A stretch of 64,000 nt of DNA from CAVVFX01 sp963747535 (GTDB lineage Bacteria; Acidobacteriota; Terriglobia; Bryobacterales; Bryobacteraceae): assembly GCA_963747535.1 (NCBI GenBank), contig CAVVFX010000008.1, positions 248,001 to 312,000 of the forward strand. The letters run 5' to 3'. The position numbers were made by a program, and so were the translations under genes. Below the pieces are notes generated by a model. That model saw only the letters and a list, made by a program, of their open reading frames with translations. It ran no database searches and was not told the origin of the DNA. Of the stretch, positions 43,796-52,875 are shown piece after piece (position 1 is the first letter of the stretch; each line of letters starts with the position of its first letter).

Positions 43796-44233
43796 CTATT
43801 TACTGCCTACATACCTTTGCAGTTGGTCGATCGTGAACGCCTGCTCGGAAACCAGCGAGCGGGCCAGGTCGGCCATCGACACAACGCCAACCACGTTTCC
43901 GTCCACTAGAACGGGGAGATGCCGGATACTCTCGCGGGTCATGATCGCCAGACCGCTGCCAACTGTCCGGTCAGGGCTGGTTGTGATAACTGGGGTTGTC
44001 ATGATTTCTTGTACCAAGACCTCCTTTGAGCGTCTATCTCTCAACACAAGCTCCCGGCCGTAGTCCTTTACCGAGACGATACCAAGCAGAGCACCGTCCT
44101 TCATCACCAGGATTGCCGCGACGCCCTTCTCGGCCATCATTGAAATTGCGTCGAAGACCGTGGCGGTTGGGGCAACGGAATAGATGCCATTACCCTTGCT
44201 TTTCAAGATGGATCCGATCGTTTCATTTCCCAT
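43796..44233 (-). CDS. CBS-domain pair protein
   Basis: 145 residues with two CBS domains (about 7-60 and 75-130): GIYSVAPTATVFDAISMMAEKGVAAILV and PVITTSPDRTVGSGLAIMTRESIRHLPVLV, each followed by a GIVS or GVVS strand. Such stand-alone proteins bind adenosine nucleotides and report energy state. Start at 44233 has a GGAGG site 8 bp upstream; the frame continues to 44272 without support. Convergent with DUF4436 and divergent from the P450 operon. Confidence 0.9.
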   Translation of the reverse strand: MGNETIGSILKSKGNGIYSVAPTATVFDAISMMAEKGVAAILVMKDGALLGIVSVKDYGRELVLRDRRSKEVLVQEIMTTPVITTSPDRTVGSGLAIMTRESIRHLPVLVDGNVVGVVSMADLARSLVSEQAFTIDQLQRYVGSK

Positions 44234-44295
44234 ATCGTTTGCCTCCGTCTCACGCCACGATTCAGATTTCAACCACGGGGGCGCATTCTTTTAGT

Positions 44296-44337
44296 GGGCG
44301 TCCAGAGCATCTACAAATGTGAGTGCCTTGGACGCCC
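44296..44337. promoter_or_regulatory. inverted repeat in the promoter region of the P450 operon
   Basis: GGGCGTCCA (44296-44304) and TGGACGCCC (44329-44337) form a perfect 9-bp inverted repeat with 24 bp between. It lies between two divergent genes, so a regulator site or looped operator is more likely than a terminator. It is about 100 bp upstream of the ferredoxin start. Confidence 0.45.
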
Positions 44338-44437
44338 TTCGCAGGGCTGGCGGGGTTCAAAGCTTCCCTTAAAAAAAAAAATGAATCAATGACGCTCTAC
44401 GTAGAATTGTGTCGGCGTTAAGGAGGCTGTGACGGAT

Positions 44438-44650
44438 ATGCGTATTGTAGTTGACCTGAATCGGTGCCAGGGATACGCGCAGTGTGTCCCGCTCGCTCCG
44501 ACCGTTCTCAAACTGAACGGTGAGGAAGCCCTCATGTACGACCCTAACCCCGACGACTCGCTGCGCCAGCAGGTCCTGCGAGCCGTGGCGTCTTGCCCAG
44601 TGCAGGCGATCCTGGTGGAGCGACTCGACGACAAGGGGAAGAAGTCGTGA
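44438..44650 (+). CDS. 3Fe-4S ferredoxin of the P450 type
   Basis: 70 residues. Cys10-x5-Cys16 in DLNRCQGYAQC and Cys53 in ASCPVQA give the three-cysteine pattern of ferredoxins that feed electrons to bacterial P450s. It passes electrons from the reductase to the P450 encoded next to it. Two starts are possible: GTG at 44429, only 2 bp from AGGAGG, and ATG at 44438, 11 bp from it; the ATG gives the usual family N-terminus. It ends inside the start of the reductase gene (GTGA). Confidence 0.88.
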   Translation: MRIVVDLNRCQGYAQCVPLAPTVLKLNGEEALMYDPNPDDSLRQQVLRAVASCPVQAILVERLDDKGKKS

Positions 44651-46050
44651 AGGCCTCGCCACTCGTAGCAGACCTGGTAACGGAATTTAAAACTCATGGC
44701 CGGATCGTTATCGTTGGCGCCTCCCTGGCCGGGCTCCGCGCAGCCGAAGCCTTGCGTGACGAGGGCTTCAACGGAAAGCTGACCATTATCGGGGATGAGA
44801 AGCACGAACCATACGATCGGCCCCCACTCTCCAAGCAGGTGCTGAAGGGGTGGGTGCCCGCCGACCACACCAAGCTTCCGCGCACGCGTGAGGTCGATGC
44901 GGAGTGGCGGCTCGGCGTGGCAGCCACCGGTCTCGACCGGGCCAGCAAGCAGGTGCTTCTGGCCAATGGCGACCGGGTTCCGTTCGACCGCCTGCTGATC
45001 GCGACCGGCACCCGTGCGCGACCATGGTTCAACCCCAAGGAGGCTGCACTGAAGGGCGTCTTCACGCTGCGAACATCTGATGAGGCGCACCAACTGCAGG
45101 CGGCGTTAGCGGCCGGGCCCCGGCGGGTCCTGATCGTGGGCGCCGGCTTCATCGGCTCGGAGATGGCCTCGGTCTGTCGCGATCTCGGTCTCGCCGTGAC
45201 CGTCGCTGAGCGCGCCGACGCTCCGCTCGTCGGCGCGCTCGGAGGTGTGATCGGCGAAATCGCCGCCGAGATGCAGAGGGACCACGGAGTTGACCTTCGC
45301 ACCGGCGTCTCAGTCGAGGCGCTGGAGGGAGACGCGGACGGACACGTGCGGCGTGCCCGACTCTCCGACGGCACCACTCTCGACGTCGACGTGGTGGTGG
45401 CGTCGCTCGGTTCGATCCGCAACACCGAATGGCTGGAGGGTGCTGGACTGGCCAGCGGCTTTTGGGGCGTTGGCTGCGACGCGGGCTTGCGCGCCTTCGA
45501 CATCAATGGGGTGGTGACCGACAACATCTTCGTCGCGGGCGATATCGCACGCGCCCCCCACGTGCTGTACGACTACCAGTTTCTCGTACTGGAGCACTGG
45601 GACAATGCCGTGTTGGGCGGCAGGATCGCGGCGCACAACATGGTGAGCCTTGAGCCCGACCGCCGGCCGCATCTCCCTTTACCCGCCTTCTGGTCAGGCC
45701 AGTTCGGCGTCAACATCAAGGGCGTCGGCGTGGGCCCCTTCGGCGACGAGATCGTCATTACACAGGGCTCCGTCAAGGATCGCCGCTTCGCCGCCGCCTA
45801 CGGTCGCCGAGGCCGCATCGTCGCCGCCGTTACCTTCAATCACGGCAAGTGGCTGGAGTACTACGGGGCAATGATCGAGCGATCGGCTCCGTTCCCGCCC
45901 CCTCCGCCGGGCTACGACCAGGCTAATGGCATGAAGGCAATCCCGGCCCGGTTCCCGGACCCTCGCGCCCCCACGGCGGTTCCCGACGTCGTCTTGACCG
46001 GCCACGACCCGACCGAACGGGGAGCCGAGTACCGTCCGAAAAAGCGCTGA
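44647..46050 (+). CDS. FAD-dependent ferredoxin reductase
   Basis: 467 residues, two-dinucleotide-binding-domain flavoprotein. FAD motif GRIVIVGASLAGLRAAEAL near residue 20, YDRPPLSK, the central NAD(P) motif VLIVGAGFIGSEMASVCRDLGL, and IFVAGDIARAP for the flavin. It moves electrons from NAD(P)H to the ferredoxin. GTG start overlaps the ferredoxin stop. The sequence and codon choice look more like actinobacterial-type reductases than neighbouring genes do (impression, not measured). Confidence 0.9.
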   Translation: MKASPLVADLVTEFKTHGRIVIVGASLAGLRAAEALRDEGFNGKLTIIGDEKHEPYDRPPLSKQVLKGWVPADHTKLPRTREVDAEWRLGVAATGLDRASKQVLLANGDRVPFDRLLIATGTRARPWFNPKEAALKGVFTLRTSDEAHQLQAALAAGPRRVLIVGAGFIGSEMASVCRDLGLAVTVAERADAPLVGALGGVIGEIAAEMQRDHGVDLRTGVSVEALEGDADGHVRRARLSDGTTLDVDVVVASLGSIRNTEWLEGAGLASGFWGVGCDAGLRAFDINGVVTDNIFVAGDIARAPHVLYDYQFLVLEHWDNAVLGGRIAAHNMVSLEPDRRPHLPLPAFWSGQFGVNIKGVGVGPFGDEIVITQGSVKDRRFAAAYGRRGRIVAAVTFNHGKWLEYYGAMIERSAPFPPPPPGYDQANGMKAIPARFPDPRAPTAVPDVVLTGHDPTERGAEYRPKKR

Positions 46051-46110
46051 CGGGTGGGCAACACGAAGCGCCGAGAGTACAGAGCGAAACAGAAATAGGA
46101 GATAGAACCC

Positions 46111-47421
46111 ATGACACCAGCACGCGTGAAACCAGCACCCATAAAGCCAGGATCAATGACACCGGAGATCGCCTGGGTAGAGGCGATGAAATTCGAGAAC
46201 CGCCCCAATCCATACCCATTCTTCGATGAGCTTAGGAAGACGCCAGTGGCACAGGTGGCGAAGGGCCTTTACGTCGTCACGGGATACCGGGAACTCTTGG
46301 CCCTAGCCCACGACCCCCGGGTTAGCTCCAACATGAGTCATAGCCCCTTGTCGGCCAAGCCGGCAGCGGGGGCGGAAGCGCCGGCGGGGGCCGATCACAT
46401 GAAGGCGTACGGTAGGGAGCCGAGTATGATCACGGCCGACCCGCCCGACCATGATCGAGCGCGTCGCCAGGCGATGCGGCACTTCGGTCCTCCCCACACG
46501 CCAGACCTGATTCCGAGTATGGAGCCGGACATTGACAAGCTCTGCAACAAATTGCTGGACAAAGCCAAGGGCAAGATCCGAATCGACGTCGTCGACGATT
46601 ACGCCTACCCGGTGCCGGTGGCTGTAATTTGCAAGATCCTGGGCGTTCCCCTGGAGGACGAACCTACCTTTCACGCCTGGATCCAAGACCTTATGGCGGG
46701 CTTGGACTTGGGCCCGGAGGCAGCCACCGAAGAGGGAAAGGTCCGTTTTGAGAAGGCAAAAGCAAGCTCCGCAGAACTCGTGAAGTACCTGGCCGGACTG
46801 ATCGAGGGGTTTCTCCGCAAGCCCGGTGAGAGCATGCTCTCGAAGATGGTGAACGACGACGGCCCCGACGGGCCCATGTCTCCCAAGGAGGCCGCGTCCA
46901 ATGCGACGCTGCTGCTGGTCGCCGGCCATGATTCCACGGTCAACACAATCTCCCACTGCGTGCTGACCCTGCTGCGGAACCCCGGGTCCTTCGAGCTTGT
47001 GCGCGACCGGCCGGAGTTGATCCCCGGCACTATCGAGGAGGTCCTGCGCCTAGAGTCGGCGGTCCAGTTCTTTCCCAGCCGGTCCGCCCTCGCCGACATC
47101 GAAGTCGGTGGCACCGTCATCCCGAAGGGTTCCGCCGTCTTCCTCATGTACGGCGCTGCGAACCGCGACCCAAGCCGGTTCCCAAACCCGGATAAATTCG
47201 ATCCCCAACGCAGGGATAACGAGCACTTCGGATGGGGCAGCGGCATCCACACCTGCTTCGGCGGTCCGCTCGCGCGACTGGAGGTAAACCTCGCATTGGA
47301 GAACTTCCTCCGCCGCGTGAAGAACCCACGGCTCGTCGTCGACCCGCCGCCTTACAGGCCGAGCAATGTCTTCCGCGGCCCGAGACACCTGTTGATCGAC
47401 TGCGACGGGATACAAGACTAA
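46111..47421 (+). CDS. cytochrome P450 monooxygenase
   Basis: 436 residues, bacterial soluble class I P450. I-helix oxygen-activation motif AGHDST at residues 271-276, the ExxR motif in IEEVLRLES and haem loop FGWGSGIHTCFGG with proximal Cys382. No membrane anchor. Inserts one oxygen atom into an unknown substrate using electrons from the adjacent ferredoxin system. The CYP family cannot be assigned by eye. The neighbouring alcohol dehydrogenase would oxidise a hydroxylated product. Confidence 0.95.
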   Translation: MTPARVKPAPIKPGSMTPEIAWVEAMKFENRPNPYPFFDELRKTPVAQVAKGLYVVTGYRELLALAHDPRVSSNMSHSPLSAKPAAGAEAPAGADHMKAYGREPSMITADPPDHDRARRQAMRHFGPPHTPDLIPSMEPDIDKLCNKLLDKAKGKIRIDVVDDYAYPVPVAVICKILGVPLEDEPTFHAWIQDLMAGLDLGPEAATEEGKVRFEKAKASSAELVKYLAGLIEGFLRKPGESMLSKMVNDDGPDGPMSPKEAASNATLLLVAGHDSTVNTISHCVLTLLRNPGSFELVRDRPELIPGTIEEVLRLESAVQFFPSRSALADIEVGGTVIPKGSAVFLMYGAANRDPSRFPNPDKFDPQRRDNEHFGWGSGIHTCFGGPLARLEVNLALENFLRRVKNPRLVVDPPPYRPSNVFRGPRHLLIDCDGIQD

Positions 47422-47431
47422 AGGAGACAAA

Positions 47432-48481
47432 ATGGCGACAACAATGCAAGCATTCCAGTTCGTCGAGTTGCAGAAGCCGGCCGTGCTCCGTGAAGTTAAG
47501 CTGCCCAAGCCCGGGCCGGGGCAGGTCCTGATAAAGATCGGGGGAGCGGGCGCCTGCCACTCTGACCTTCATATATTGGAGACACCTGCAGACACGCCGG
47601 GGTTCCCGCTTCCCTTTACCCTCGGCCATGAAAACGCAGGCTGGGTCGAGCAGCTCGGGTCTGGCGCGACAGGCTTCGCGGTCGGCGACCCGGTGGTCGT
47701 GTACGGCCCCTGGGGTTGCGGCACCTGCCCAAACTGCCGGATAGGAATAGAGAACTACTGCGAGAACCCCGGCCAAGGCAAACCAGGCGGCCTCGGGCGA
47801 GACGGCGGCATGGCCAACTACATGGTCGTCCCATCCACGCGCTTTCTGCTCCCGTTGGGCACCCTTGACCCGCGCGAAGCTGCTCCGCTCACCGACGCGG
47901 CGCTCACCAGTTATCACGCCGTGAAACGGTCGATCCACCTGCTCGGACCAGGGTCCACCGCCGTCGTGATCGGCGCCGGCGGCCTCGGCCAGATGGCGAT
48001 CCAGGTGTTGAAAGCGCTGAGCGCTGCCGTGACCGTCATCGCGATGGACACTTCGCCCGACAAGCTCGAAACAGCCAGGAAGATGGGCGCCGACGAGGTG
48101 CTGCTCTCCGGCGATGGCGCAGTCAAGCGGATCAAGGAGATCACCCGCGGCCAGGGCGCCAACCTCGTTCTCGACATGGTAGGCGTGAAGCCGACCCTGG
48201 AGACTGCGACGCAAATCTCACGGGTGCTCGGACACGTGACGATTGTCGGTCTCGGCGGCGGGGCGCTACCCGTCAACTTCCACAGCCCGGCGAAAGAATG
48301 CTCCGTCGCCTCGCCTTACTGGGGCTCGATCCCGGAGCTCATGGAGGTCGTCAGCCTGGCCCAGACGGGAAAGATCCGGATGCTGGTCGAGCACTTCCCG
48401 CTGGAGCGCGCAGCCGAGGCTTACCGGCTCCTGCACGATGGCAAGATTCAAGGCCGGGCGGTCATTACTCCGAACAATTGA
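47432..48481 (+). CDS. zinc-dependent alcohol dehydrogenase (MDR family)
   Basis: 349 residues. Catalytic zinc ligands Cys42 (GACHSDLH) and GHENAG, structural zinc loop CGTCPNCRIGIENYC, and the NAD(P) motif IGAGGLGQMAIQVLKAL. Oxidises alcohols with NAD(P)+. It starts 10 bp after the P450 with an AAAGGAG site, in the same operon, so its likely substrate is the alcohol made by the P450 (inference). Confidence 0.92.
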   Translation: MATTMQAFQFVELQKPAVLREVKLPKPGPGQVLIKIGGAGACHSDLHILETPADTPGFPLPFTLGHENAGWVEQLGSGATGFAVGDPVVVYGPWGCGTCPNCRIGIENYCENPGQGKPGGLGRDGGMANYMVVPSTRFLLPLGTLDPREAAPLTDAALTSYHAVKRSIHLLGPGSTAVVIGAGGLGQMAIQVLKALSAAVTVIAMDTSPDKLETARKMGADEVLLSGDGAVKRIKEITRGQGANLVLDMVGVKPTLETATQISRVLGHVTIVGLGGGALPVNFHSPAKECSVASPYWGSIPELMEVVSLAQTGKIRMLVEHFPLERAAEAYRLLHDGKIQGRAVITPNN

Positions 48482-48492
48482 TCGAGGAACCC

Positions 48493-48993
48493 ATGAGAGT
48501 TACTTTCCAACGCCTGACGATAGGCATTCTGTGCCTGACACCTTTGGTATCCATCGCCCAGGATGTCGTTCCCTACGGGAAGTCTGAAGTTAAAGTGGAC
48601 TGGGTGCGAGGAACGGACTTTTCCAAGTACAAGACCTATGCCTGGGCAGCCTCGCAGCCGAAGACTCCCGACCCGTACCATCTCATTGAGAACCTCGACA
48701 GCGCTCTGCAGGGTAAGGGATTGCAGCCGGTGGGGATAGACGCAAATCCCAGCCTCATTGTTTTCTGTGGCGCTGGAAACAAGCTCGCCTATCCGATTCA
48801 GGGTTATCTCAAAACTCCAGTTATCAAACAAGGCACTCTCGTAGTTCAGCTCGCAGACCCGCAATTGAAAAAGGCCGTTTGGTGGGGTATTGCGGAGGAA
48901 GTATTGACCGACAACCCCGACAAAAATCTTCCCCTGATTGAGAAGAAGATCTCGAAAATGTTCGAGAAGTACCCTCCGCCATCCAAAAAATAA
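48493..48993 (+). CDS. exported DUF4136-like protein
   Basis: 166 residues. Signal peptide (LTIGILCLTPLVSIAQ), then DWVRGTDFSKYKTYAWAAS, the entry strand of DUF4136, and IEKKISKMFEKYPP at the end. The family is of unknown function and often lipid-anchored, but no lipobox Cys is seen here. It lies 11 bp after the dehydrogenase gene, inside the P450 run; the link to the pathway is unclear. Start at 48493 set by the signal peptide. Confidence 0.78.
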   Translation: MRVTFQRLTIGILCLTPLVSIAQDVVPYGKSEVKVDWVRGTDFSKYKTYAWAASQPKTPDPYHLIENLDSALQGKGLQPVGIDANPSLIVFCGAGNKLAYPIQGYLKTPVIKQGTLVVQLADPQLKKAVWWGIAEEVLTDNPDKNLPLIEKKISKMFEKYPPPSKK

Positions 48994-49013
48994 GCAAGCT
49001 AAGGAAGTCTCCA

Positions 49014-51794
49014 TTGAACGAAAACATGGGTGCCGAGGCCGTCAGGCTACAGGAAGCTCGCACAATCGGGATTCCCTGGAAGAAGTGGGGCCCGTATCTC
49101 AGCGAGCGGCAGTGGGGTACGGTCCGCGAGGACTATAGCGAGGATGGTAATGCCTGGGATTACTTCACTCATGACCAGGCCCGATCCCGCGCCTATCACT
49201 GGGGCGAGGATGGTCTCGCGGGCATCAGCGACGACCAGCAGTTGTTATGTTTCAGTTTGGCCCTGTGGAACGGCAAAGACCCCATCCTTAAAGAACGTCT
49301 GTTCGGCCTGACCAACGGCCAGGGCAACCACGGTGAGGACGTTAAGGAATACTACTTCTACCTCGACAGCACGCCGACACATTCGTACATGAAATACCTG
49401 TACAAGTGTCCACAGGCGGAGTTCCCCTACGTCGATCTGATCGAGACGAACGGGCGTCGTTCCCGTCACGAGATGGAGTACGAACTGCTGGAGACGGGTG
49501 TCTTCGACGAAGACCGCTACTTCGACGTCTTCGTGGAATATGCCAAGTACGCTCCAGAAGACCTGCTGGTTCAGATCAGCGTGGTGAATCGCGGACCTGA
49601 GCCGGCCAAAATCCATCTCCTGCCGAGCCTGTGGTTTCGCAATACCTGGACCTGGTGGTCAGGTACACCCAAGCCTTCGCTAAGACAGCTCGCAGGCGAA
49701 GACGGCTGGAAAGTGGTGGCGGCGTCCCATGCCCAACTGGGTGTGCGCTATTTGTACTGTGAGGGAGATGTTTCGCTGCTGTTCACGGAAAATGAGACGA
49801 ACAACGAGCGGGTCTTCGGCACACCCAACCTATCGCCTTATGTCAAAGACGGAATCAACAATTATGTGGTCGGCGGTAATCACAATGCAGTGAACCCCGG
49901 GAAGGCGGGAACGAAATCCGCCGCGCATTATCCATTGACCGTGGGAGCAGGAGAGACGGCCACAATCCGTGTGCGGCTAACCGATCTGGCGCCGGATGAA
50001 ATCGGCCATCCTTTCACGAGCTTCAGCGCAACCCTGCAGACCCGCCTGGAGGAGGCCGATGCCTTCTATAAGTCCATAACTCCTGAACGTGCAGGCGAGG
50101 ATGAAGCTCTGGTTATCCGGCAGGCGCTGGCCGGAATGCTGTGGACCAAGCAGTACTTCTTTTTCGATGTCCACCAATGGCTCGAAGAACACGGTATCGA
50201 TCCAATCAAGCCCGGTGGCCGGTCCATGCGAAATCGCGATTGGTTCCACATGGTGAATCAAAACGTCGTCTCGATGCCCGACAAGTGGGAGTACCCATGG
50301 TATGCGGCATGGGATTTGGCGTTTCACACCATCGCGCTAGCCGCGGTCGACACCGAGTTTGCCAAAGAACAGCTTGACCTGATGCTGCAGGAGTTCTACC
50401 TGCATCCGACCGGGCAAATTCCGGCCTATGAGTGGAACTTCAGCGACGTCAATCCGCCGGTACACGCCTGGGCCTCGATTTTCCTGTACCGTACCGAACA
50501 GGTACTGCGTGGCAAAGGCGACATCGAGTTCCTCAAGCGCTCATTTCCGAAGCTGATGCTGAACTTCAGTTGGTGGGTGAACCGCAAAGACCGCTTCGGC
50601 AATAACCTCTTTGAAGGCGGCTTCCTCGGGCTGGACAACATTGGCGTCTTTGACCGCAGCTCGCCGCTGCCGACCGGTGGAAGCCTCCAGCAAGCTGACG
50701 GCACTGCGTGGGTCTGCATGTTCGCCCAGAACATGTTGGAAATCGCCGTGGAGTTGACGGCCTACCACCCTTTTTACGAAGACATGGCCGTGAAGTTTGC
50801 GGAGCACTTCATTTGGATTGCGGTCGCCATGAATCAAATGGGGCCTGACGGGATGTGGGACGACGAGGATGGTTTCTACTACGACATGCTGCGTTTGCCG
50901 GACGGTAGCGCCAAACGGCTAAAGGTGCGCTCCATCGTGGGCCTGCTGCCCTTATGTGCCACCACAATAATCGAGCCGTGGCAGCTCGAACGGATGCCAC
51001 GAGTGGCGAACGTCCTGCAAGAACGGGTGCAGCGTATGCCCGAGCTGCGCAATAGCATCCATGCGACCGGGTTGGGTCACTCGGGACACGCAAATCGCGA
51101 TATAGCTGCACTCGTGGATGAGGATCGGCTGCGCCGCATCCTGACGCGCGTGCTCGACGAGAAGGAATTCTTAAGCCCCTATGGCGTCCGGGCCCTTTCC
51201 CGTTACCATGAAGACCATCCCTATATTGTCCATGTGGCTGGCCAGGAATACCGGGTGAAGTATCTTCCTGCGGAGTCCGACAACGGCATGTTTGGCGGGA
51301 ATTCGAACTGGCGCGGGCCTGTATGGATGCCGATGAACGTCCTACTGATTCGCGCCTTACTGCAGTTCTATTTGTATTATGGTGACAACTTCAAGATAGA
51401 GTGTCCCACCGGCTCGGGAAATTTGATGAACCTGTTCCAGGTGGCGCGGGAGATTTCCGACCGCCTGACCGGCATCTTCCTGCGGGATAAGTCAGGGAGG
51501 CGTCCGGTGTTCGGAGGCACAGAGAAATTCCAAACCGACCCCCAATGGAAGGACTACCTGTTGTTCTACGAGTACTTCCACGGCGACAACGGCGCCGGCC
51601 TTGGTGCTAGCCACCAGACCGGATGGACTGGCCTGGTCGCGATGCTGATCGAGATTTTCAGTCGTGTGGACCCTCAGCACCTCCTGCACGTCGGGAAACC
51701 AGGCTTCCACGCTGATAAACCAGGCCTCGAAGTAGGGCGAGCCCAAGACTCAGCAGCCGCGGTGCCTGTGTACGCAGGCACCGCAACCGATTAA
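49014..51794 (+). CDS. GH63-like glucosidase
   Basis: 926 residues. Resembles bacterial members of the mannosyl-oligosaccharide glucosidase family GH63 (alpha/alpha toroid): RLQEARTIGIPWKKWGPYLSE, WGEDGLAGISDDQQ, WYAAWDLAFHTIAL, FGGNSNWRGPVWMPMN. Candidate catalytic acids are the Asp of AAWDLAF and Glu residues near the end. No signal peptide, so it would work in the cytoplasm, releasing glucose from a storage or compatible-solute glucoside. The next gene is a glucose dehydrogenase. TTG start with AAGGAAG upstream. Confidence 0.85.
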   Translation: MNENMGAEAVRLQEARTIGIPWKKWGPYLSERQWGTVREDYSEDGNAWDYFTHDQARSRAYHWGEDGLAGISDDQQLLCFSLALWNGKDPILKERLFGLTNGQGNHGEDVKEYYFYLDSTPTHSYMKYLYKCPQAEFPYVDLIETNGRRSRHEMEYELLETGVFDEDRYFDVFVEYAKYAPEDLLVQISVVNRGPEPAKIHLLPSLWFRNTWTWWSGTPKPSLRQLAGEDGWKVVAASHAQLGVRYLYCEGDVSLLFTENETNNERVFGTPNLSPYVKDGINNYVVGGNHNAVNPGKAGTKSAAHYPLTVGAGETATIRVRLTDLAPDEIGHPFTSFSATLQTRLEEADAFYKSITPERAGEDEALVIRQALAGMLWTKQYFFFDVHQWLEEHGIDPIKPGGRSMRNRDWFHMVNQNVVSMPDKWEYPWYAAWDLAFHTIALAAVDTEFAKEQLDLMLQEFYLHPTGQIPAYEWNFSDVNPPVHAWASIFLYRTEQVLRGKGDIEFLKRSFPKLMLNFSWWVNRKDRFGNNLFEGGFLGLDNIGVFDRSSPLPTGGSLQQADGTAWVCMFAQNMLEIAVELTAYHPFYEDMAVKFAEHFIWIAVAMNQMGPDGMWDDEDGFYYDMLRLPDGSAKRLKVRSIVGLLPLCATTIIEPWQLERMPRVANVLQERVQRMPELRNSIHATGLGHSGHANRDIAALVDEDRLRRILTRVLDEKEFLSPYGVRALSRYHEDHPYIVHVAGQEYRVKYLPAESDNGMFGGNSNWRGPVWMPMNVLLIRALLQFYLYYGDNFKIECPTGSGNLMNLFQVAREISDRLTGIFLRDKSGRRPVFGGTEKFQTDPQWKDYLLFYEYFHGDNGAGLGASHQTGWTGLVAMLIEIFSRVDPQHLLHVGKPGFHADKPGLEVGRAQDSAAAVPVYAGTATD

Positions 51795-51821
51795 CAAACC
51801 AAGAAAAAAGAGGATGCACGT

Positions 51822-52868
51822 ATGAGGGCAATCACTGTTGAACCGAAAAAATCTGGCAGCGCCAGGTGGGAAGAAGTCCAGGAGCCGGATGGCCAAGGCT
51901 CGGTACTCGTCGAGACTATCGCGGTTGGAGTTTGCGGCACCGACGTTGAGATTATCGAGGGGAAATACGGATGGGCGCCTCCCGGCAAGACCCGGCTCAT
52001 ACTTGGCCACGAATCCCTCGGCCGTGTCCTGGAACCAGACTCGGCGGGCAGGCTCCAGAAGGGTGATTTGGTGGTCGGCATCGTTCGTCGCCCCGACCCC
52101 GTTCCCTGCCCAAACTGCGCCGTAGGGGAATGGGACATGTGCCGCAACGGCCAGTACACTGAGCGTGGTATCAAACAGATTGACGGATTCATGTCGGAAC
52201 GCTGGCGAATCGAGTCTGAGTACGCGATGAAGGTTGACAGTTCGCTCGGTCTCCTGGGCGTTTTGCTGGAGCCAACGACCGTCGTCACAAAGGCGTGGGA
52301 GCAGGTCGACACGATCGGCCGGCGCGCCTTTTGGGAACCGAGGACGGTGCTTGTAACCGGCGCAGGTCCAATCGGCTTGCTGGCGGCAATGCTCGGAGTG
52401 CAGCGCGGATTAGACGTTCATGTTCTCGATCGCGTCGATTCCGGTCTCAAGCCTGACCTCGTGCGGGCTCTGGGCGCCACGTACCATGCCGGCAGTGTCG
52501 CCAGCGTCGGGTTCCAGCCAGACATTATCATCGAATGCACCGGCGCCGGACCGGTCATATCCGACTCCTTACAGGAAGTCGCGGCCGGCGGCATTATCTG
52601 TCTTACGGGCATCGGCAGCGGCGGCCGGAGCAACGGGGCCACCACTGCCGATATTGCCGCTGGGGCCGTCCTGAAGAACAACGTCGTCGTCGGCAGCGTC
52701 AATGCCAACAAGCGGCACTGGTATAAGGCCGGCGAAGCTCTGGCCAGGGCAGACCGTTCGTGGTTGGAGCGGCTGATTACCAGAAGAGAGCGGCCGGAGA
52801 ACTTCGCAAGCGCAGTCCAGAGGAGGGATGACGATATCAAGGTGGTTGTCCAGTTCTCCGAAGCGTAA
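51822..52868 (+). CDS. glucose 1-dehydrogenase, zinc MDR type
   Basis: 348 residues. Pattern of archaeal-type glucose 1-dehydrogenase: VGVCGTDVEIIEGKYG (catalytic Cys and the following Thr-Asp), LGHESLGRV, GIVRRPDPVPCPNCAVGEWDMC, and Rossmann motif VTGAGPIGLLAAML. The C-terminal motif VGSVNANKRHW is diagnostic. Oxidises glucose to gluconolactone, producing NAD(P)H. With the GH63-like enzyme upstream it could regenerate reductant for the P450 chain (inference). Confidence 0.88.
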   Translation: MRAITVEPKKSGSARWEEVQEPDGQGSVLVETIAVGVCGTDVEIIEGKYGWAPPGKTRLILGHESLGRVLEPDSAGRLQKGDLVVGIVRRPDPVPCPNCAVGEWDMCRNGQYTERGIKQIDGFMSERWRIESEYAMKVDSSLGLLGVLLEPTTVVTKAWEQVDTIGRRAFWEPRTVLVTGAGPIGLLAAMLGVQRGLDVHVLDRVDSGLKPDLVRALGATYHAGSVASVGFQPDIIIECTGAGPVISDSLQEVAAGGIICLTGIGSGGRSNGATTADIAAGAVLKNNVVVGSVNANKRHWYKAGEALARADRSWLERLITRRERPENFASAVQRRDDDIKVVVQFSEA

Positions 52869-52875
52869 ACGGTGG

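Noticed and set aside
44296..44337. Inverted repeat considered as a terminator
   Set aside because: It lies between divergent genes, with a long loop and no T tract, so it is listed as a possible regulatory site.
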